A DNA stretch of 64,000 nucleotides, taken from the NCBI RefSeq assembly GCF_900111945.1, contig NZ_FOYO01000001.1, positions 1,681,751 through 1,745,750 on the forward strand, read 5' to 3'. Every line of letters starts with the position of its first letter. Position 1 is the stretch's first letter. Both the position numbers and the translations under genes were made by a program. Below the pieces are notes generated by a model. The model saw nothing but the letters and a program-made list of their open reading frames with translations. It had not been told where the DNA came from and ran no database searches. This DNA is from Litoreibacter janthinus (lineage in GTDB: Bacteria; Pseudomonadota; Alphaproteobacteria; Rhodobacterales; Rhodobacteraceae). Shown here one piece after another: positions 45,488-55,270 of the stretch.

Positions 45488-46402
45488 ATGTCGAGCAGGA
45501 CAATTCGCAAAGTGGTGGTACTGATGGGCGGCCCCTCGGCAGAGCGGGAGGTTTCGTTGTCATCTGGGCGCGATTGCGCCACCGCGTTGCGTGAGGCGGG
45601 CTATGAAGTGACGGAGCTGGACGCGGGTCCGGATCTGGCTGCGCGTCTGTCGGAAATTCAACCTGATGTGGTCTTCAATGCACTCCACGGTCGTTGGGGC
45701 GAAGATGGCTGCGTTCAGGGCCTGCTTGAATGGATGCGCATCCCCTACACCCATTCCGGCGTCTTGGCTTCGGCCACTGCGATGGACAAAGAACGCACCA
45801 AGCAGATTTACCGCGAGGCAGGGTTGCCTGTGGTCTATAGCGTGCTGGCGTCCAAGGCGGATGTCATGGCCTCCCACGTGATCCCCGCGCCATATGTGGT
45901 GAAGCCCTATAACGAAGGCTCCTCCGTAGGAGTTTATCTGGTGAACGAGGGGGCCAATGCCCCGCCCAAGCTGTCGGACGACATGCCAGAGACTGTGATG
46001 GTCGAAGTCTTCGCGCCGGGTCGCGAACTGACAACATCCGTGATCGGCGATCGCGCCTTGATCGTAACGGACATCCTGACGGACGGCTGGTATGATTACG
46101 AAGCGAAATACGCTGAAGGCGGCTCGCGCCACGTGGTGCCCGCGGATATTCCGGACGAGATCACAGCCCTGTGCAAAGACTACGCCCTGCGCGCCCATGA
46201 TGCTTTAGGCTGTCGCGGCGTGTCCCGCACGGATTTTCGGTGGGACGAAGCTAAAGGTGCAGCTGGCCTGATCCTGCTTGAAACAAACACCCAACCCGGA
46301 ATGACGCCAACCTCCCTGACGCCGGAACAGGCGCAGAAGACGGGCATGTCGATGGCCGAGCTGTGCAAATGGATGGTGGAAGACGCCTCATGCGACCGAT
46401 GA
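45488..46402 (+). CDS. ddl: D-alanine--D-alanine ligase
   Basis: The 304-residue ATP-grasp enzyme makes D-Ala-D-Ala for the peptidoglycan stem. It has VLMGGPSAEREVSLSSG near the start, ALHGRWGEDG, the YTHSGVLASATAMDK block, PYNEGSSVGV and the C-terminal ETNTQPGMTPTS. It starts after a GGGGC hairpin (GCCCC-AAAAA-GGGGC at 45460-45474) and GAGGCGG. The ftsQ start lies inside its 3' end. Confidence 0.96.
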   Translation: MSSRTIRKVVVLMGGPSAEREVSLSSGRDCATALREAGYEVTELDAGPDLAARLSEIQPDVVFNALHGRWGEDGCVQGLLEWMRIPYTHSGVLASATAMDKERTKQIYREAGLPVVYSVLASKADVMASHVIPAPYVVKPYNEGSSVGVYLVNEGANAPPKLSDDMPETVMVEVFAPGRELTTSVIGDRALIVTDILTDGWYDYEAKYAEGGSRHVVPADIPDEITALCKDYALRAHDALGCRGVSRTDFRWDEAKGAAGLILLETNTQPGMTPTSLTPEQAQKTGMSMAELCKWMVEDASCDR

Positions 46403-47277
46403 ACCCGTTCTCCAAAAAACAGTCGGGTAGCGATCCCGCCCCCAGCCGCTGGTCCTACCGGATGGAACGGCTGTGGCTGACCCCCGCGTTCCGCAAGGTC
46501 GTGCGCGTCGGGATGCCTAGCTTTCTGGTCGTCGCAATGGTCGGGCTCTATGTGACGGATTCTGACCGCCAACGCGTCATGTCGGAGAAATTCGACGAAA
46601 TCCGCCGTTCGGTTGAGGAGCGTCCTGAATTTATGGTCAAACTGATGGCCATTGACGGCGCGTCACCCGAGCTGAACAGCGCCATCCGCGAAGTCATGCC
46701 TGTTGATCTGCCCCTGTCCAGTTTCGATCTGGATCTGGAGGCGATGCGCAAGCAGGTCGAAAGCCTTGATGCGGTCAAGCGCGTTGATGTCCGCGTGCGC
46801 GCGGGCGGGCTGCTGCAGATTAATGTGGAAGAGCGTGTGCCCGCTGTGGTCTGGCGCGGGCCTGATGGGTTGGAGCTTCTGGATGTCGGCGGGCACCGTG
46901 TCTCGGCTTTGGCAAGCCGTGCGGCCCGTCCTGATCTGCCCCTCATTGCCGGGGAGGGCGCAAATGCCGACGTCCCCGAAGCGCTGGCCTTGCTGGAGCG
47001 AGCCGCCCCAATTCGCGACCGCGTGATCGGCATCGCGCGCGTATCAGAGCGTCGCTGGGATCTGGTTCTGGACCGCGCCCAACGCATCATGCTGCCACCT
47101 CGCCAGCCCATCTCTGCACTCGATCGCGTTTTGGCGCTCAACGAGGCGCAAGAGCTGCTGAAGCGAGACGTCACCCATATCGATATCCGCAACCCTGACC
47201 GTCCCACACTTCGGATGACCTCTGACGCGCTGGCCTCCATGCGCGAAATGCAGGGCATCAAAGTGAAAAACAACTAG
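46390..47277 (+). CDS. ftsQ: Cell division protein FtsQ
   Basis: The 295-residue bitopic protein has a basic cytosolic tail, one membrane segment (about residues 38-55), a POTRA region (FMVKLMAIDGASPELNSAIREVM) and the FtsQ domain (RVRAGGLLQINVEERVPAVVWRG). It links FtsK to FtsW/FtsI at the septum. The ATG at 46390 has GGAAG seven bases upstream and overlaps ddl by 13 bases; ATG 46399 is an alternative. ftsA follows after 19 bases. Confidence 0.94.
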   Translation: MRPMNPFSKKQSGSDPAPSRWSYRMERLWLTPAFRKVVRVGMPSFLVVAMVGLYVTDSDRQRVMSEKFDEIRRSVEERPEFMVKLMAIDGASPELNSAIREVMPVDLPLSSFDLDLEAMRKQVESLDAVKRVDVRVRAGGLLQINVEERVPAVVWRGPDGLELLDVGGHRVSALASRAARPDLPLIAGEGANADVPEALALLERAAPIRDRVIGIARVSERRWDLVLDRAQRIMLPPRQPISALDRVLALNEAQELLKRDVTHIDIRNPDRPTLRMTSDALASMREMQGIKVKNN

Positions 47278-47296
47278 AACGAGAGACGAGCGTCCC

Positions 47297-48631
47297 ATGA
47301 CTGATTTGTACCAATCTCAACGCGCCATGAGAAACAAACGCCAAGCTGCCATGCAGCGGGGGGTGATTGCGGTGCTGGATGTGGGGTCTTCAAAAATTGC
47401 ATGTCTGGTTCTGCGTTTCGACGGTCCTGACAGTTTCCGCGACAGCGACGGCATCGGCTCTATGGCCGGTCAGTCATCGTTCCGTGTCATCGGGGCGGCC
47501 ACAACCCGCTCGCGCGGTGTGCGCTTTGGCGAGATCGACGCCATGCACGAAACCGAACGCGCCATTCGCACCGCAGTTCAGGCGGCTCAAAAGATGGCAG
47601 GTGTGCGTGTTGATCATGTGATCGCATGTTTCGCGGGTGCGAAGCCGCGCTCCTACGGGCTTGCGGGCAGCGTCGATCTGCATGACGGCGCAGTGACTGA
47701 CAATTGCATCGCCCGCGTTCTGTCTTCCTGCGATATCCCGGATTATGGCGAAAACCGCGAAATCCTGCATGCGCAACCAGTGAACTTTGCCGTGGACCAC
47801 CGCTCTGGTCTTGGCGATCCCCGTGGTCAGGCAGGCAACGCCTTGTCCGTTGATATGCATATGCTGTCCGTTGATCGCGCCCCCATCGAAAACCTGCTCT
47901 ACTGTATCAAGCGTTGCGATCTGGAGCTGGCCGGCATCGCGTCGTCCAGCTACGCGGCTGGTATTTCGTCGCTGGTAGAGGATGAGCAAGAGCTTGGGGC
48001 CGCCTGTATCGACCTTGGCGGTGGCTCGACCGGCATCTCGATCTTCATCAAGAAACACATGATCTACGCCGACACAGTTCGGATGGGCGGCGATCACGTC
48101 ACCTCCGACATCTCTCAAGGCTTGCAGGTTCCAATGCCAACGGCGGAGCGGATCAAAACCTTCTACGGCGGGGTTCAGGCGACGGGCATGGACGACCGCG
48201 ATATGATTGATCTCAGCTCGGACACGGGCGATTGGGAACATGACCGCCGCACGGTGAGCCGTGCCGAGGTGATTGGTGTCATGCGTCCGCGCATGGAAGA
48301 AATTCTGGAAGAGGTCCGTGTCCGCCTCGACGCCGCTGGCTTCGAGCATCTGCCAAGCCAGCGTATCGTGCTGACCGGCGGCGCGTCCCAGCTTCCGGGG
48401 CTCGATGGTCTGGCCTCGCGCATCCTTGGCCAGCAAGTTCGCCTTGGTCGCCCGCTTCGTGTGCAAGGCTTACCGCAATCCGTCACGGGGCCGGGTTTTG
48501 CCTCCGCCGTGGGTACCTGTCTCTTCGCGGCACATCCACAAGACGAATGGTGGGACTTCGATATTCCTGTCGAGGGCTATCCGGCGCGGTCGCTGAAACG
48601 TGCGGTAAAGTGGTTCAAAGATAACTGGTAG
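47297..48631 (+). CDS. ftsA: Cell division ATPase FtsA
   Basis: The 444-residue actin-like protein anchors FtsZ at the membrane. It has the phosphate-1 motif VLDVGSSKIACLV, the phosphate-2 motif CIDLGGGSTGISIF, the adenosine motif VLTGGASQLPGL, and a C-terminal amphipathic helix (RSLKRAVKWFKDNW) that serves as membrane anchor. It directly abuts the next gene, and ftsZ lies further downstream after two small genes. Confidence 0.96.
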   Translation: MTDLYQSQRAMRNKRQAAMQRGVIAVLDVGSSKIACLVLRFDGPDSFRDSDGIGSMAGQSSFRVIGAATTRSRGVRFGEIDAMHETERAIRTAVQAAQKMAGVRVDHVIACFAGAKPRSYGLAGSVDLHDGAVTDNCIARVLSSCDIPDYGENREILHAQPVNFAVDHRSGLGDPRGQAGNALSVDMHMLSVDRAPIENLLYCIKRCDLELAGIASSSYAAGISSLVEDEQELGAACIDLGGGSTGISIFIKKHMIYADTVRMGGDHVTSDISQGLQVPMPTAERIKTFYGGVQATGMDDRDMIDLSSDTGDWEHDRRTVSRAEVIGVMRPRMEEILEEVRVRLDAAGFEHLPSQRIVLTGGASQLPGLDGLASRILGQQVRLGRPLRVQGLPQSVTGPGFASAVGTCLFAAHPQDEWWDFDIPVEGYPARSLKRAVKWFKDNW

Positions 48632-49027
48632 ATGGCAGGCGAAACCAATCTCGGCGCGCTCATCCGCTCCCTCAAGCCCAGCTTGATCGATGGCGTCTAT
48701 GTTTTCGCCACTGTGGCATCTGTCCCAGACGGTCTTGCGCCGCGCATGGTGTTCCAAGAGGCAGAGGGGACAACTCTGATCCTGCTACGCGAGGAGGCTC
48801 AGGCCCACGGGCTGTCCTTCGAGTTTCCGTCACGGATGATCACGCTCGACATTCATTCTTCGCTGGAGGCAGTAGGCTTCATGGCCCGCATCGCCACAGT
48901 GCTCGCCGCTGAAGGGATGGGTGTGAACCCCGTGGCAGGTTTCTACCACGACCATCTGTTCGTCCCCGAGGATCGGGCCAAGGACGCGATGGTTGTTTTG
49001 CACAAACTCGCGGCAGGCGAGACGTAA
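48632..49027 (+). CDS. ACT domain-containing protein
   Basis: The 131-residue protein resembles ACT_7-type proteins annotated as aspartate kinase-like: LGALIRSLKPSLIDGVYVFATV, then MITLDIHSSLEAVGFMARIATVLAAEGMGVNPVAGFYHDHLFVP. ACT domains bind small ligands such as amino acids. There is no kinase domain. The ATG is immediately after the ftsA stop with no spacer, so it is translated with ftsA. A regulatory role in division is possible but not shown. Confidence 0.82.
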   Translation: MAGETNLGALIRSLKPSLIDGVYVFATVASVPDGLAPRMVFQEAEGTTLILLREEAQAHGLSFEFPSRMITLDIHSSLEAVGFMARIATVLAAEGMGVNPVAGFYHDHLFVPEDRAKDAMVVLHKLAAGET

Positions 49028-49038
49028 GGAGAACGATT

Positions 49039-49455
49039 ATGGCGCAACGTGGGGCAGGCGGAACAGATGGCGGCACGGGCAGCTTTTTGCTCGGGTTCGT
49101 GATGATCTGTGCGGGGGGCTATATGCTGCTCAATGGTATTATCGTGCGCCCGCGGTTCGGACTGGGCCTGGTGGCCTTCCGAGTGGGCGGGCTGCCCGTC
49201 ACCTCCGGAATGATCTTGGTGCCGTTCATGTTCGGCGTCGGGCTGATCTTCTACAATGCGCGCAATTATATCGGCTGGGGCTTGGCGGCGGCATCTTTGA
49301 TCGGGTTGGTGTTCGGTGTCATCGCCAATATCAACCTTCAAATGGTGTCGATGAGCGCCTTTGATCTGCTCGTTATCCTTGTGCTGCTGGTCGGGGGGAT
49401 CGGGCTCTTCCTGCGGTCCTTAAAAGACCTGAAATCTGGCGACGCGCAGGGGTGA
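49039..49455 (+). CDS. Small integral membrane protein, function unknown
   Basis: The 138-residue product has a glycine-rich N-terminus and about four membrane segments (residues roughly 15-35, 52-72, 77-96 and 106-126), ending in a short charged tail. TAAGGAGAACG ahead of the ATG gives a strong ribosome site. It is 11 bases behind the ACT-domain gene and so belongs to the ftsQ-ftsA transcript. I do not recognise a family. Its place before ftsZ makes a link to envelope or division possible. Confidence 0.75.
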   Translation: MAQRGAGGTDGGTGSFLLGFVMICAGGYMLLNGIIVRPRFGLGLVAFRVGGLPVTSGMILVPFMFGVGLIFYNARNYIGWGLAAASLIGLVFGVIANINLQMVSMSAFDLLVILVLLVGGIGLFLRSLKDLKSGDAQG

Positions 49456-49540
49456 CAGGCCTCTTGAGCTAGGCTATTATCTTCGTATTGCCCGCAAGAG
49501 GCATAATCAGGCCGAGCAGTGGCCCCCGAATATAACAACC

Positions 49541-49657
49541 GATTCCATGCGCAACTTCGCTGCGCGCGGAGTGTTCTCCCTTTGTCTTGTGTCTGTGGTC
49601 GGAGTTTACGCCAGATATCGGCGTTTAAGCGAAATGCTGCCGATATCTGACAGATTC
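49541..49657. promoter_or_regulatory. ftsZ upstream region with two GANTC sites
   Basis: GATTC occurs at 49541-49545 and 49653-49657 in the 350-base gap before ftsZ. CcrM methylation controls ftsZ in Caulobacter, so these sites may do the same here. I see no clear -35/-10 pair. Confidence 0.45.
49612..49649. promoter_or_regulatory. Perfect 11-base inverted repeat upstream of ftsZ
   Basis: CAGATATCGGC (49612-49622) and GCCGATATCTG (49639-49649) are exact reverse complements with a 16-base spacer. It is either an operator or an RNA hairpin in the ftsZ leader. No T tract follows, so it is not a terminator. Confidence 0.65.
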
Positions 49658-49805
49658 TGGCCATATTTTGTGGCAAAAATGCCTTTTTCGCGTGACCTCC
49701 GATAACTCCTTCGATAGGATTTGCCGAAACGGGGCATAATCATAAGGGCCGCATGGCTCATTCGTGAAAAGTACACACACCTTATTCTTACGGGCGGACC
49801 AGCAC

Positions 49806-51377
49806 ATGACACTTAATCTTCGGATGCCAGAACAAGCAGATCTCAAACCACGCATCACCGTCTTCGGTGTGGGTGGTGCAGGCGGGAACGCCGTGAACAA
49901 CATGATCGAGAAAGAGCTTGATGGTGTCGAGTTCGTGGTCGCCAACACTGACGCGCAGGCGCTTCAGCAGGGCAAGGCCCCCGCGAAGATCCAGATGGGT
50001 GTCAAAGTCACCGAAGGTCTGGGCGCGGGTGCGCGTCCATCGGTCGGTGCCGCCGCCGCCGAAGAGACCATCGAAGAAATCGTAGACCACCTTGCCGGCG
50101 CCCACATGTGCTTCATCACCGCCGGTATGGGCGGTGGCACGGGGACAGGCGCCGCGCCGATCATCGCACAAGCTGCCCGTGAGCTTGGCGTTCTGACCGT
50201 GGGTGTTGTGACCAAGCCGTTCCAGTTCGAGGGCGGCAAGCGCATGAAGCAAGCTGAAGAAGGCGTTGAAGCCCTTCAGAAAGTTGTCGACACGCTGATC
50301 ATCATTCCAAACCAGAACCTGTTCCGTCTGGCCAACGAGAAAACGACCTTCACCGAGGCATTCTCCATGGCCGATGACGTGCTGTATCAAGGTGTCAAAG
50401 GCGTCACCGATCTGATGGTGCGCCCTGGCCTGATCAACCTCGACTTTGCAGACGTTCGCGCTGTGATGGACGAGATGGGCAAAGCCATGATGGGCACAGG
50501 CGAGGCAGAGGGCGAAGATCGCGCCGTTCAAGCCGCCGAAAAAGCCATCGCCAACCCGCTGCTGGACGAAATTTCGCTTCGCGGTGCCAAAGGCGTGCTG
50601 ATCAACATCACCGGTGGTCACGACCTGACCCTGTTCGAACTCGACGAAGCCGCCAACCGCATCCGCGAGGAAGTGGATCCAGAGGCGAACATCATCGTCG
50701 GTTCCACGCTGGACACCACAATGGACGGCAAAATGCGCGTCTCGGTTGTGGCAACCGGTATCGAAGCGTCCGAAGAACTGCTGTCGCACCCGGTCGCGCG
50801 TCGTTCCTTGGCCGCGCCGCTGACCTTGGACCGCGCAGAGCCTGCTCCGCAGCCAATGCCGGAAGCTGAAGTTGCACAAGCACCTGCTGCTCCGGCTTAC
50901 CAGCAAACCGCAGCGTCCGAGCCTTCGCTTTTTGAAGGGATCGAGCAGCCGAAAGAAGACGTCGCAGAAGACGGCCTTCCAGCACCAGTCTATACCCCTG
51001 CGCCGCAGCCGGCCTTCCAGCCCGCCGCCGAAGCAGAACCCGTGCAGCCTGTGTTCCAGTCACGTCAAGCTGGCACTCCGACGCCGGAAGCAATGGAGCG
51101 TCTGCGTGCAGCCGTGAGCCGCACTCCGGGCCAAGATCAACAGCACACGCATCACGAGCCTCAGCCAGCTGAAGTTCACGCCGAGAAGCCGCGCTTCGGG
51201 ATCAACTCCCTGATCGGTCGCATGACGGGTGCCGCAGAAGGCGAGTCACACTCGGCCCCACAACGCCATCAGCCTCAAGTGTCGCACGCACCTGCACCGC
51301 AGCCGCAGCGCGCGCAGGCTGATCCAGAGCAGGAAAAGATCGAAATTCCGGCCTTCCTGCGCCGCCAAGCCAACTAA
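49806..51377 (+). CDS. ftsZ: Cell division GTPase FtsZ
   Basis: The 523-residue tubulin homologue forms the Z ring. It has [13 protein letters not shown], the tubulin signature GGGTGTGA at about 109-116, the T7 loop region and the C-terminal peptide EIPAFLRR that binds FtsA. A long Pro/Ala/Gln-rich linker (about residues 330-505) makes it longer than E. coli FtsZ, as usual in this group. The ATG at 49806 ([10 protein letters not shown]) is the family start; a GTG at 49764 is less likely. Confidence 0.97.
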   Translation: MTLNLRMPEQADLKPRITVFGVGGAGGNAVNNMIEKELDGVEFVVANTDAQALQQGKAPAKIQMGVKVTEGLGAGARPSVGAAAAEETIEEIVDHLAGAHMCFITAGMGGGTGTGAAPIIAQAARELGVLTVGVVTKPFQFEGGKRMKQAEEGVEALQKVVDTLIIIPNQNLFRLANEKTTFTEAFSMADDVLYQGVKGVTDLMVRPGLINLDFADVRAVMDEMGKAMMGTGEAEGEDRAVQAAEKAIANPLLDEISLRGAKGVLINITGGHDLTLFELDEAANRIREEVDPEANIIVGSTLDTTMDGKMRVSVVATGIEASEELLSHPVARRSLAAPLTLDRAEPAPQPMPEAEVAQAPAAPAYQQTAASEPSLFEGIEQPKEDVAEDGLPAPVYTPAPQPAFQPAAEAEPVQPVFQSRQAGTPTPEAMERLRAAVSRTPGQDQQHTHHEPQPAEVHAEKPRFGINSLIGRMTGAAEGESHSAPQRHQPQVSHAPAPQPQRAQADPEQEKIEIPAFLRRQAN

Positions 51378-51402
51378 CAAAAGCGTTGTAACGCAACGTC
51401 AC

Positions 51403-51435
51403 GAGGCCGGGTTTAGCCCGGCCTCTTTCGTTTTT
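51403..51435 (+). terminator. Intrinsic terminator after ftsZ
   Basis: GAGGCCGGG (51403-51411) pairs with CCCGGCCTC (51417-51425) around a short loop, followed by TTTCGTTTTT. It ends the division cluster transcript. Confidence 0.88.
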
Positions 51436-51624
51436 ATCCTTTGTTTTCAAACAACTTGCTGCGCTGCGGCGAAATATGACAGTTATGTTGCAAACGGTCA
51501 TAAAGAGTGAGTTGTGACACGGCCCTTCCCCCCATATTTTACAGTCAATCCAGACGGGCCTACTCCGCCCAAAGAGACAAATAGATATAACGAAGCCCAC
51601 GAGCGGCTTTATCGGAGGCCTTGC

Positions 51625-52545
51625 GTGCAAGCCACTTTGACACAGACGATCAGCTTTGAGGGCGTAGGCCTTCATTCCGGCAAGCCGGTTCGCATGGATG
51701 TGCATCCTGCAGCGGCGCGCTTTGGCATCTGGTTCAAGCGCACCGACGTCACCGATGCGGACAACATGATCCGCGCGATCTATTCCGCAGTTGGCGCGAA
51801 GCCTTTGTGCAGCGAACTGTCCAACGAGGACGGTGTTGGTGTCTCGACTGTAGAACACATCATGGCGGCCCTCGCAGGCTGCGGGATCCACAATGCTCTG
51901 ATCGAGCTTGATGGGCCGGAAGTCCCAATCATGGATGGCTGCTCTGCTGATTTTGTGCGCGCCATCGTTGAAACCGGAGCACGCAAGCAAGCCGCGCGTC
52001 TTTATGCAATCGAAGTCCTGTCCCCCGTTATGGTCGAAGACAATGGCGCGATGGCAATGCTGACGCCTGCGGGCGGTCTTGAAATCGATTTCCACATCGA
52101 GTTCCCAGACGCGGCGATCGGTCGCCAGCACATGGCGCTTGATATGCGCAATGGCACGTTCGTGCGCGAGCTGTCCGACAGCCGCACATTCTGTCGTAAG
52201 GCCGACATCGACATGATGCACGAAAATGGCCTCGCGCTTGGCGGGACCTACGAAAACGCGGTCGTCGTTGATGGCGATGATGTGCTCAGCCCCGGTGGGT
52301 TGCGCCACGCGGATGAGGCTGTGCGCCATAAAATGCTGGACGCTTTGGGCGATTTGGCTTTGGCAGGCGCGCCGATCTTGGGCCGCTACACTGGCATCAA
52401 GGCTGGTCATGCGATGACCAACAAGCTGCTGCGCAAGCTGTTCGCTAACCCGTCTTCTTACCGTTTTGTGCCTTGCTCGCCCGAGCAAGCAGCGCGTTTG
52501 CCCGGCGTGGGTGTACGCAAAGCTGATTTGGCACTGGTCGCCTAA
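51625..52545 (+). CDS. lpxC: UDP-3-O-acyl-N-acetylglucosamine deacetylase LpxC
   Basis: The 306-residue zinc enzyme does the first committed step of lipid A synthesis. Zinc ligands His78, His235 and Asp239 (HKMLD) and the active-site Glu77 and His262 are present, as is the opening TLTQTISFEGVGLHSG. I use GTG 51625, since GGAGG lies six bases upstream and the length then equals that of the family; the longer open frame from 51514 is probably untranslated leader. It follows ftsZ across a terminator, as in many bacteria. Confidence 0.96.
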   Translation: MQATLTQTISFEGVGLHSGKPVRMDVHPAAARFGIWFKRTDVTDADNMIRAIYSAVGAKPLCSELSNEDGVGVSTVEHIMAALAGCGIHNALIELDGPEVPIMDGCSADFVRAIVETGARKQAARLYAIEVLSPVMVEDNGAMAMLTPAGGLEIDFHIEFPDAAIGRQHMALDMRNGTFVRELSDSRTFCRKADIDMMHENGLALGGTYENAVVVDGDDVLSPGGLRHADEAVRHKMLDALGDLALAGAPILGRYTGIKAGHAMTNKLLRKLFANPSSYRFVPCSPEQAARLPGVGVRKADLALVA

Positions 52546-52646
52546 CCAACATAAAGGCGTTTTGCCCTGCAAAGAGATGTGTTAGACCAGCCCAAAGAGG
52601 CCGTGAACCGGACACCGGGGCGGCCAAGCAATGAGGTTGGCGGTCA

Positions 52647-53522
52647 ATGACAGGGCGCAGCAGGTTTATCCTAAGAACAGTCACAGCGTTCGCGTTGGTA
52701 GCAAGTGTGTCAGCATGCGGTAATCGCAACGGGGACGGGTTCTTTGCTAATTTTTGGGGCTCCAAAGCCGAAGCACCGCTTGAAACCTTCGGGCCGGAAG
52801 AAATCTACAAACGCGCCGAATTCCAACTGGAAAGCAACGACATTGACGAAGCTGTTCGCCTTTTCAGCGAAGTTGAGCGTCTCTACCCGTATTCCGAATG
52901 GGCCAAGCGCGCGCTGATCATGCAAGCGTTCTCGTATCACGCCGACCGTGACTACGAAAACTCCCGCGCCAGTGCACAACGGTTCATCGACTTCTATCCG
53001 GCAGATGAAGATGCGCCCTATGCGCAGTACCTGCTGGCAATCAGCTACTATGACCAGATTGACCAAGTCGGTCGCGACCAAGGTTTGACCTTCCAGGCGC
53101 TTCAAGCCCTGCGTACGGTGATCGAGCGGTATCCAGACAGCGTGTACGCCAAGTCATCTGTCCTGAAGTTCGATCTCGCCTTTGACCATCTGGCCTCCAA
53201 AGAGATGGAGATCGGGCGCTACTACCTGAAGCGTGGACACTATTCTGCGGCGATCAATCGCTTCCGTGTGGTTGTCGAAGAATTTCAGACCACCACCCAC
53301 ACTGCCGAAGCCCTGCACCGTCTGGTCGAATCCTACCTGTCGCTGGGCCTGACCGACGAAGCTCAGACTGCTGGCGCCATCTTGGGCTACAACTTCCAGT
53401 CCACAGGCTTCTATCAGGACAGCTACAACCTTCTCAAAGGGCGTGGGCTGGAACCGGAAGCTGCAGGCAAGGGCTGGTTGCAGGACATCTATCGTCAGGT
53501 CGTCCGAGGCCAGTGGCTATAA
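52647..53522 (+). CDS. bamD: Outer membrane assembly lipoprotein BamD
   Basis: The 291-residue lipoprotein has a signal ending in the lipobox VSAC (Cys24) and then TPR-like helices (EIYKRAEFQLESNDIDEAVRLFSEVERLYPYSEWAKRA) typical of BamD/ComL. It is part of the BAM complex that inserts beta-barrel proteins in the outer membrane. The order lpxC-bamD-recN is typical of Rhodobacteraceae and related alphaproteobacteria. Confidence 0.95.
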   Translation: MTGRSRFILRTVTAFALVASVSACGNRNGDGFFANFWGSKAEAPLETFGPEEIYKRAEFQLESNDIDEAVRLFSEVERLYPYSEWAKRALIMQAFSYHADRDYENSRASAQRFIDFYPADEDAPYAQYLLAISYYDQIDQVGRDQGLTFQALQALRTVIERYPDSVYAKSSVLKFDLAFDHLASKEMEIGRYYLKRGHYSAAINRFRVVVEEFQTTTHTAEALHRLVESYLSLGLTDEAQTAGAILGYNFQSTGFYQDSYNLLKGRGLEPEAAGKGWLQDIYRQVVRGQWL

Positions 53523-53561
53523 CGGGCCACGGGGTAGGCCCCGTGCCACGGGTGGTATCTC

Positions 53562-55205
53562 ATGCTGCGCACGCTTGATATTCGGGACATGCTTATCATT
53601 GACCGGTTGGAACTGGAGTTTCAGCCCGGCCTCAATGTGCTAACCGGAGAAACAGGGGCCGGTAAATCTATCCTATTGGATTCGCTGGGTTTTGTTCTTG
53701 GCTGGCGTGGGCGGGCCGAACTGGTCCGCACCGGAGCAGAGAAGGGCGAAGTGATCGCTCAGTTCGATCTCCCCGCAGGTCACGCCGCTTGGGCAGTGCT
53801 GGAAGACGCCGGATTTGAGCATGAGGGCGAGTTGATCCTGCGCCGCACCAACTATCCAGACGGTCGCAAGCAGGCCTATATCAACGACCGCCGCACCTCC
53901 GGCGAACTGCTGCGCGCCTTGTCTGAAACGCTGGTTGAATTGCACGGCCAGCACGATGACCGCGGTATCCTCAATCCCAAAGCCCACCGCGACATGCTCG
54001 ACAGTTTCGCCGGGCTGGATTTGTCAAACCTCGCCAGCCGCTGGCAGGCACTGACCGCCGCGAAGCGGGAATTGAAGCGCGCCCAGAAAGCCTTGGACGA
54101 AATCCGCGCCGAGGAAGAATTCCTGCGCCATGCCGTAGCAGAGTTGGACGCCTTAGACCCACAGCCCGGCCAAGAGGCAGACCTTGACGTCAAACGCCGC
54201 CAGATGCAGGCAGGCGAGCGCATTCGCGACGATATTGCTCGGGCCTTGCAGGCCCTTGGCTTGAACGGCGCCGAAGGCTTGGTAAATGATGCGTCCCGTT
54301 GGCTCGAAGGGGTTGCGGATCAGGCCGAGGGGCAGTTGGACGAGGCCGTTTCAGCGCTAGAGCGCTCGGTGAACGAGCTGAGCGTTGCCCAGCAAGGGGT
54401 CGAGACGATGCTAGAACGCCTGCAATTCGACCCGATGGAACTGGAGCAGGTCGAAGAACAGCTCTTTGCGCTACGCGGTTTGGCGCGAAAGCATGAAGTA
54501 TTGGCTGATGATCTGGCAAGTTTCGCCGAAGGGCTGCGCTTTCGTCTCGCTGCGCTGGATGGCGGCGAGGTGGAATTAGCCGACCTGCGCAAGGCGCTCG
54601 CCGACGCGACTGCGTCCTACCAAGAAGAGGCCGACCGCGTGACAAAGGCCCGCCAAGCAGCGGCGACTAAGCTCGACAAAGCCATGAGCGCCGAGCTCGC
54701 CCCACTGAAAATGGAACGTGCGGTGTTCAAAACCGACGTTACCCCCGAACCGGCCGGCCCCGAAGGGCAGGACGATGTGTCTTTCACCGTCGCCACCAAC
54801 CCCGGTGCGCCCTCAGGGCCCTTGAACAAAATCGCATCCGGCGGGGAGCTTTCGCGCTTTCTGCTGGCACTCAAGGTGTGTCTGTCCGGCACGGCTGAGG
54901 GTGTGACGATGATCTTTGACGAAATCGACAGGGGTGTCGGCGGGGCTACCGCCGATGCTGTTGGGCGCAGGCTCAAATCCCTTGCTGATGGTGCGCAGGT
55001 GTTGGTCGTAACCCATTCGCCGCAAGTCGCTGCTTTGGGAGGCCATCACTGGCGGGTGGAGAAGCAGGTGCGCGATGAGCAGACGTTCTCGACCGTGATC
55101 CCGCTGGATGAAGCTGCGCGTATCGATGAGATCGCGCGAATGGTGTCGGGTGACACCGTTACGGACGCAGCCAAGGACGCCGCGCGGTCATTGCTGAAAG
55201 TCTAG
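53562..55205 (+). CDS. recN: DNA repair protein RecN
   Basis: The 547-residue SMC-like ATPase has Walker A GETGAGKS at 29-36, a long coiled-coil middle (about residues 150-370), the signature ASGGELSRFLLALK and Walker B TMIFDEIDRGVGG. RecN works early in double-strand break repair. No LexA box of the GAAC-N7-GAAC kind is visible in the 39 bases before its start, so SOS control is not evident at this gene; it may be read through from bamD. Confidence 0.96.
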   Translation: MLRTLDIRDMLIIDRLELEFQPGLNVLTGETGAGKSILLDSLGFVLGWRGRAELVRTGAEKGEVIAQFDLPAGHAAWAVLEDAGFEHEGELILRRTNYPDGRKQAYINDRRTSGELLRALSETLVELHGQHDDRGILNPKAHRDMLDSFAGLDLSNLASRWQALTAAKRELKRAQKALDEIRAEEEFLRHAVAELDALDPQPGQEADLDVKRRQMQAGERIRDDIARALQALGLNGAEGLVNDASRWLEGVADQAEGQLDEAVSALERSVNELSVAQQGVETMLERLQFDPMELEQVEEQLFALRGLARKHEVLADDLASFAEGLRFRLAALDGGEVELADLRKALADATASYQEEADRVTKARQAAATKLDKAMSAELAPLKMERAVFKTDVTPEPAGPEGQDDVSFTVATNPGAPSGPLNKIASGGELSRFLLALKVCLSGTAEGVTMIFDEIDRGVGGATADAVGRRLKSLADGAQVLVVTHSPQVAALGGHHWRVEKQVRDEQTFSTVIPLDEAARIDEIARMVSGDTVTDAAKDAARSLLKV

Positions 55206-55270
55206 CGCTCTAGACCCCCTTTGGCCTTTGACCTAAGACTTTACTAAGAAGGGCGAGGCGCCGGGGAAAT

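Noticed and set aside
47474..48466. Antisense open frame opposite ftsA
   Set aside because: Histidine/arginine-rich shadow sequence with no domain; ftsA is well supported.
49788..50906. Antisense open frame of 372 codons opposite ftsZ
   Set aside because: Shadow of the conserved ftsZ sequence; no ribosome site or family similarity.
51514..51624. N-terminal extension of LpxC from GTG 51514
   Set aside because: The family begins at the TLTQTISFEGVG block; GTG 51625 has an ideal GGAGG and gives the normal length.
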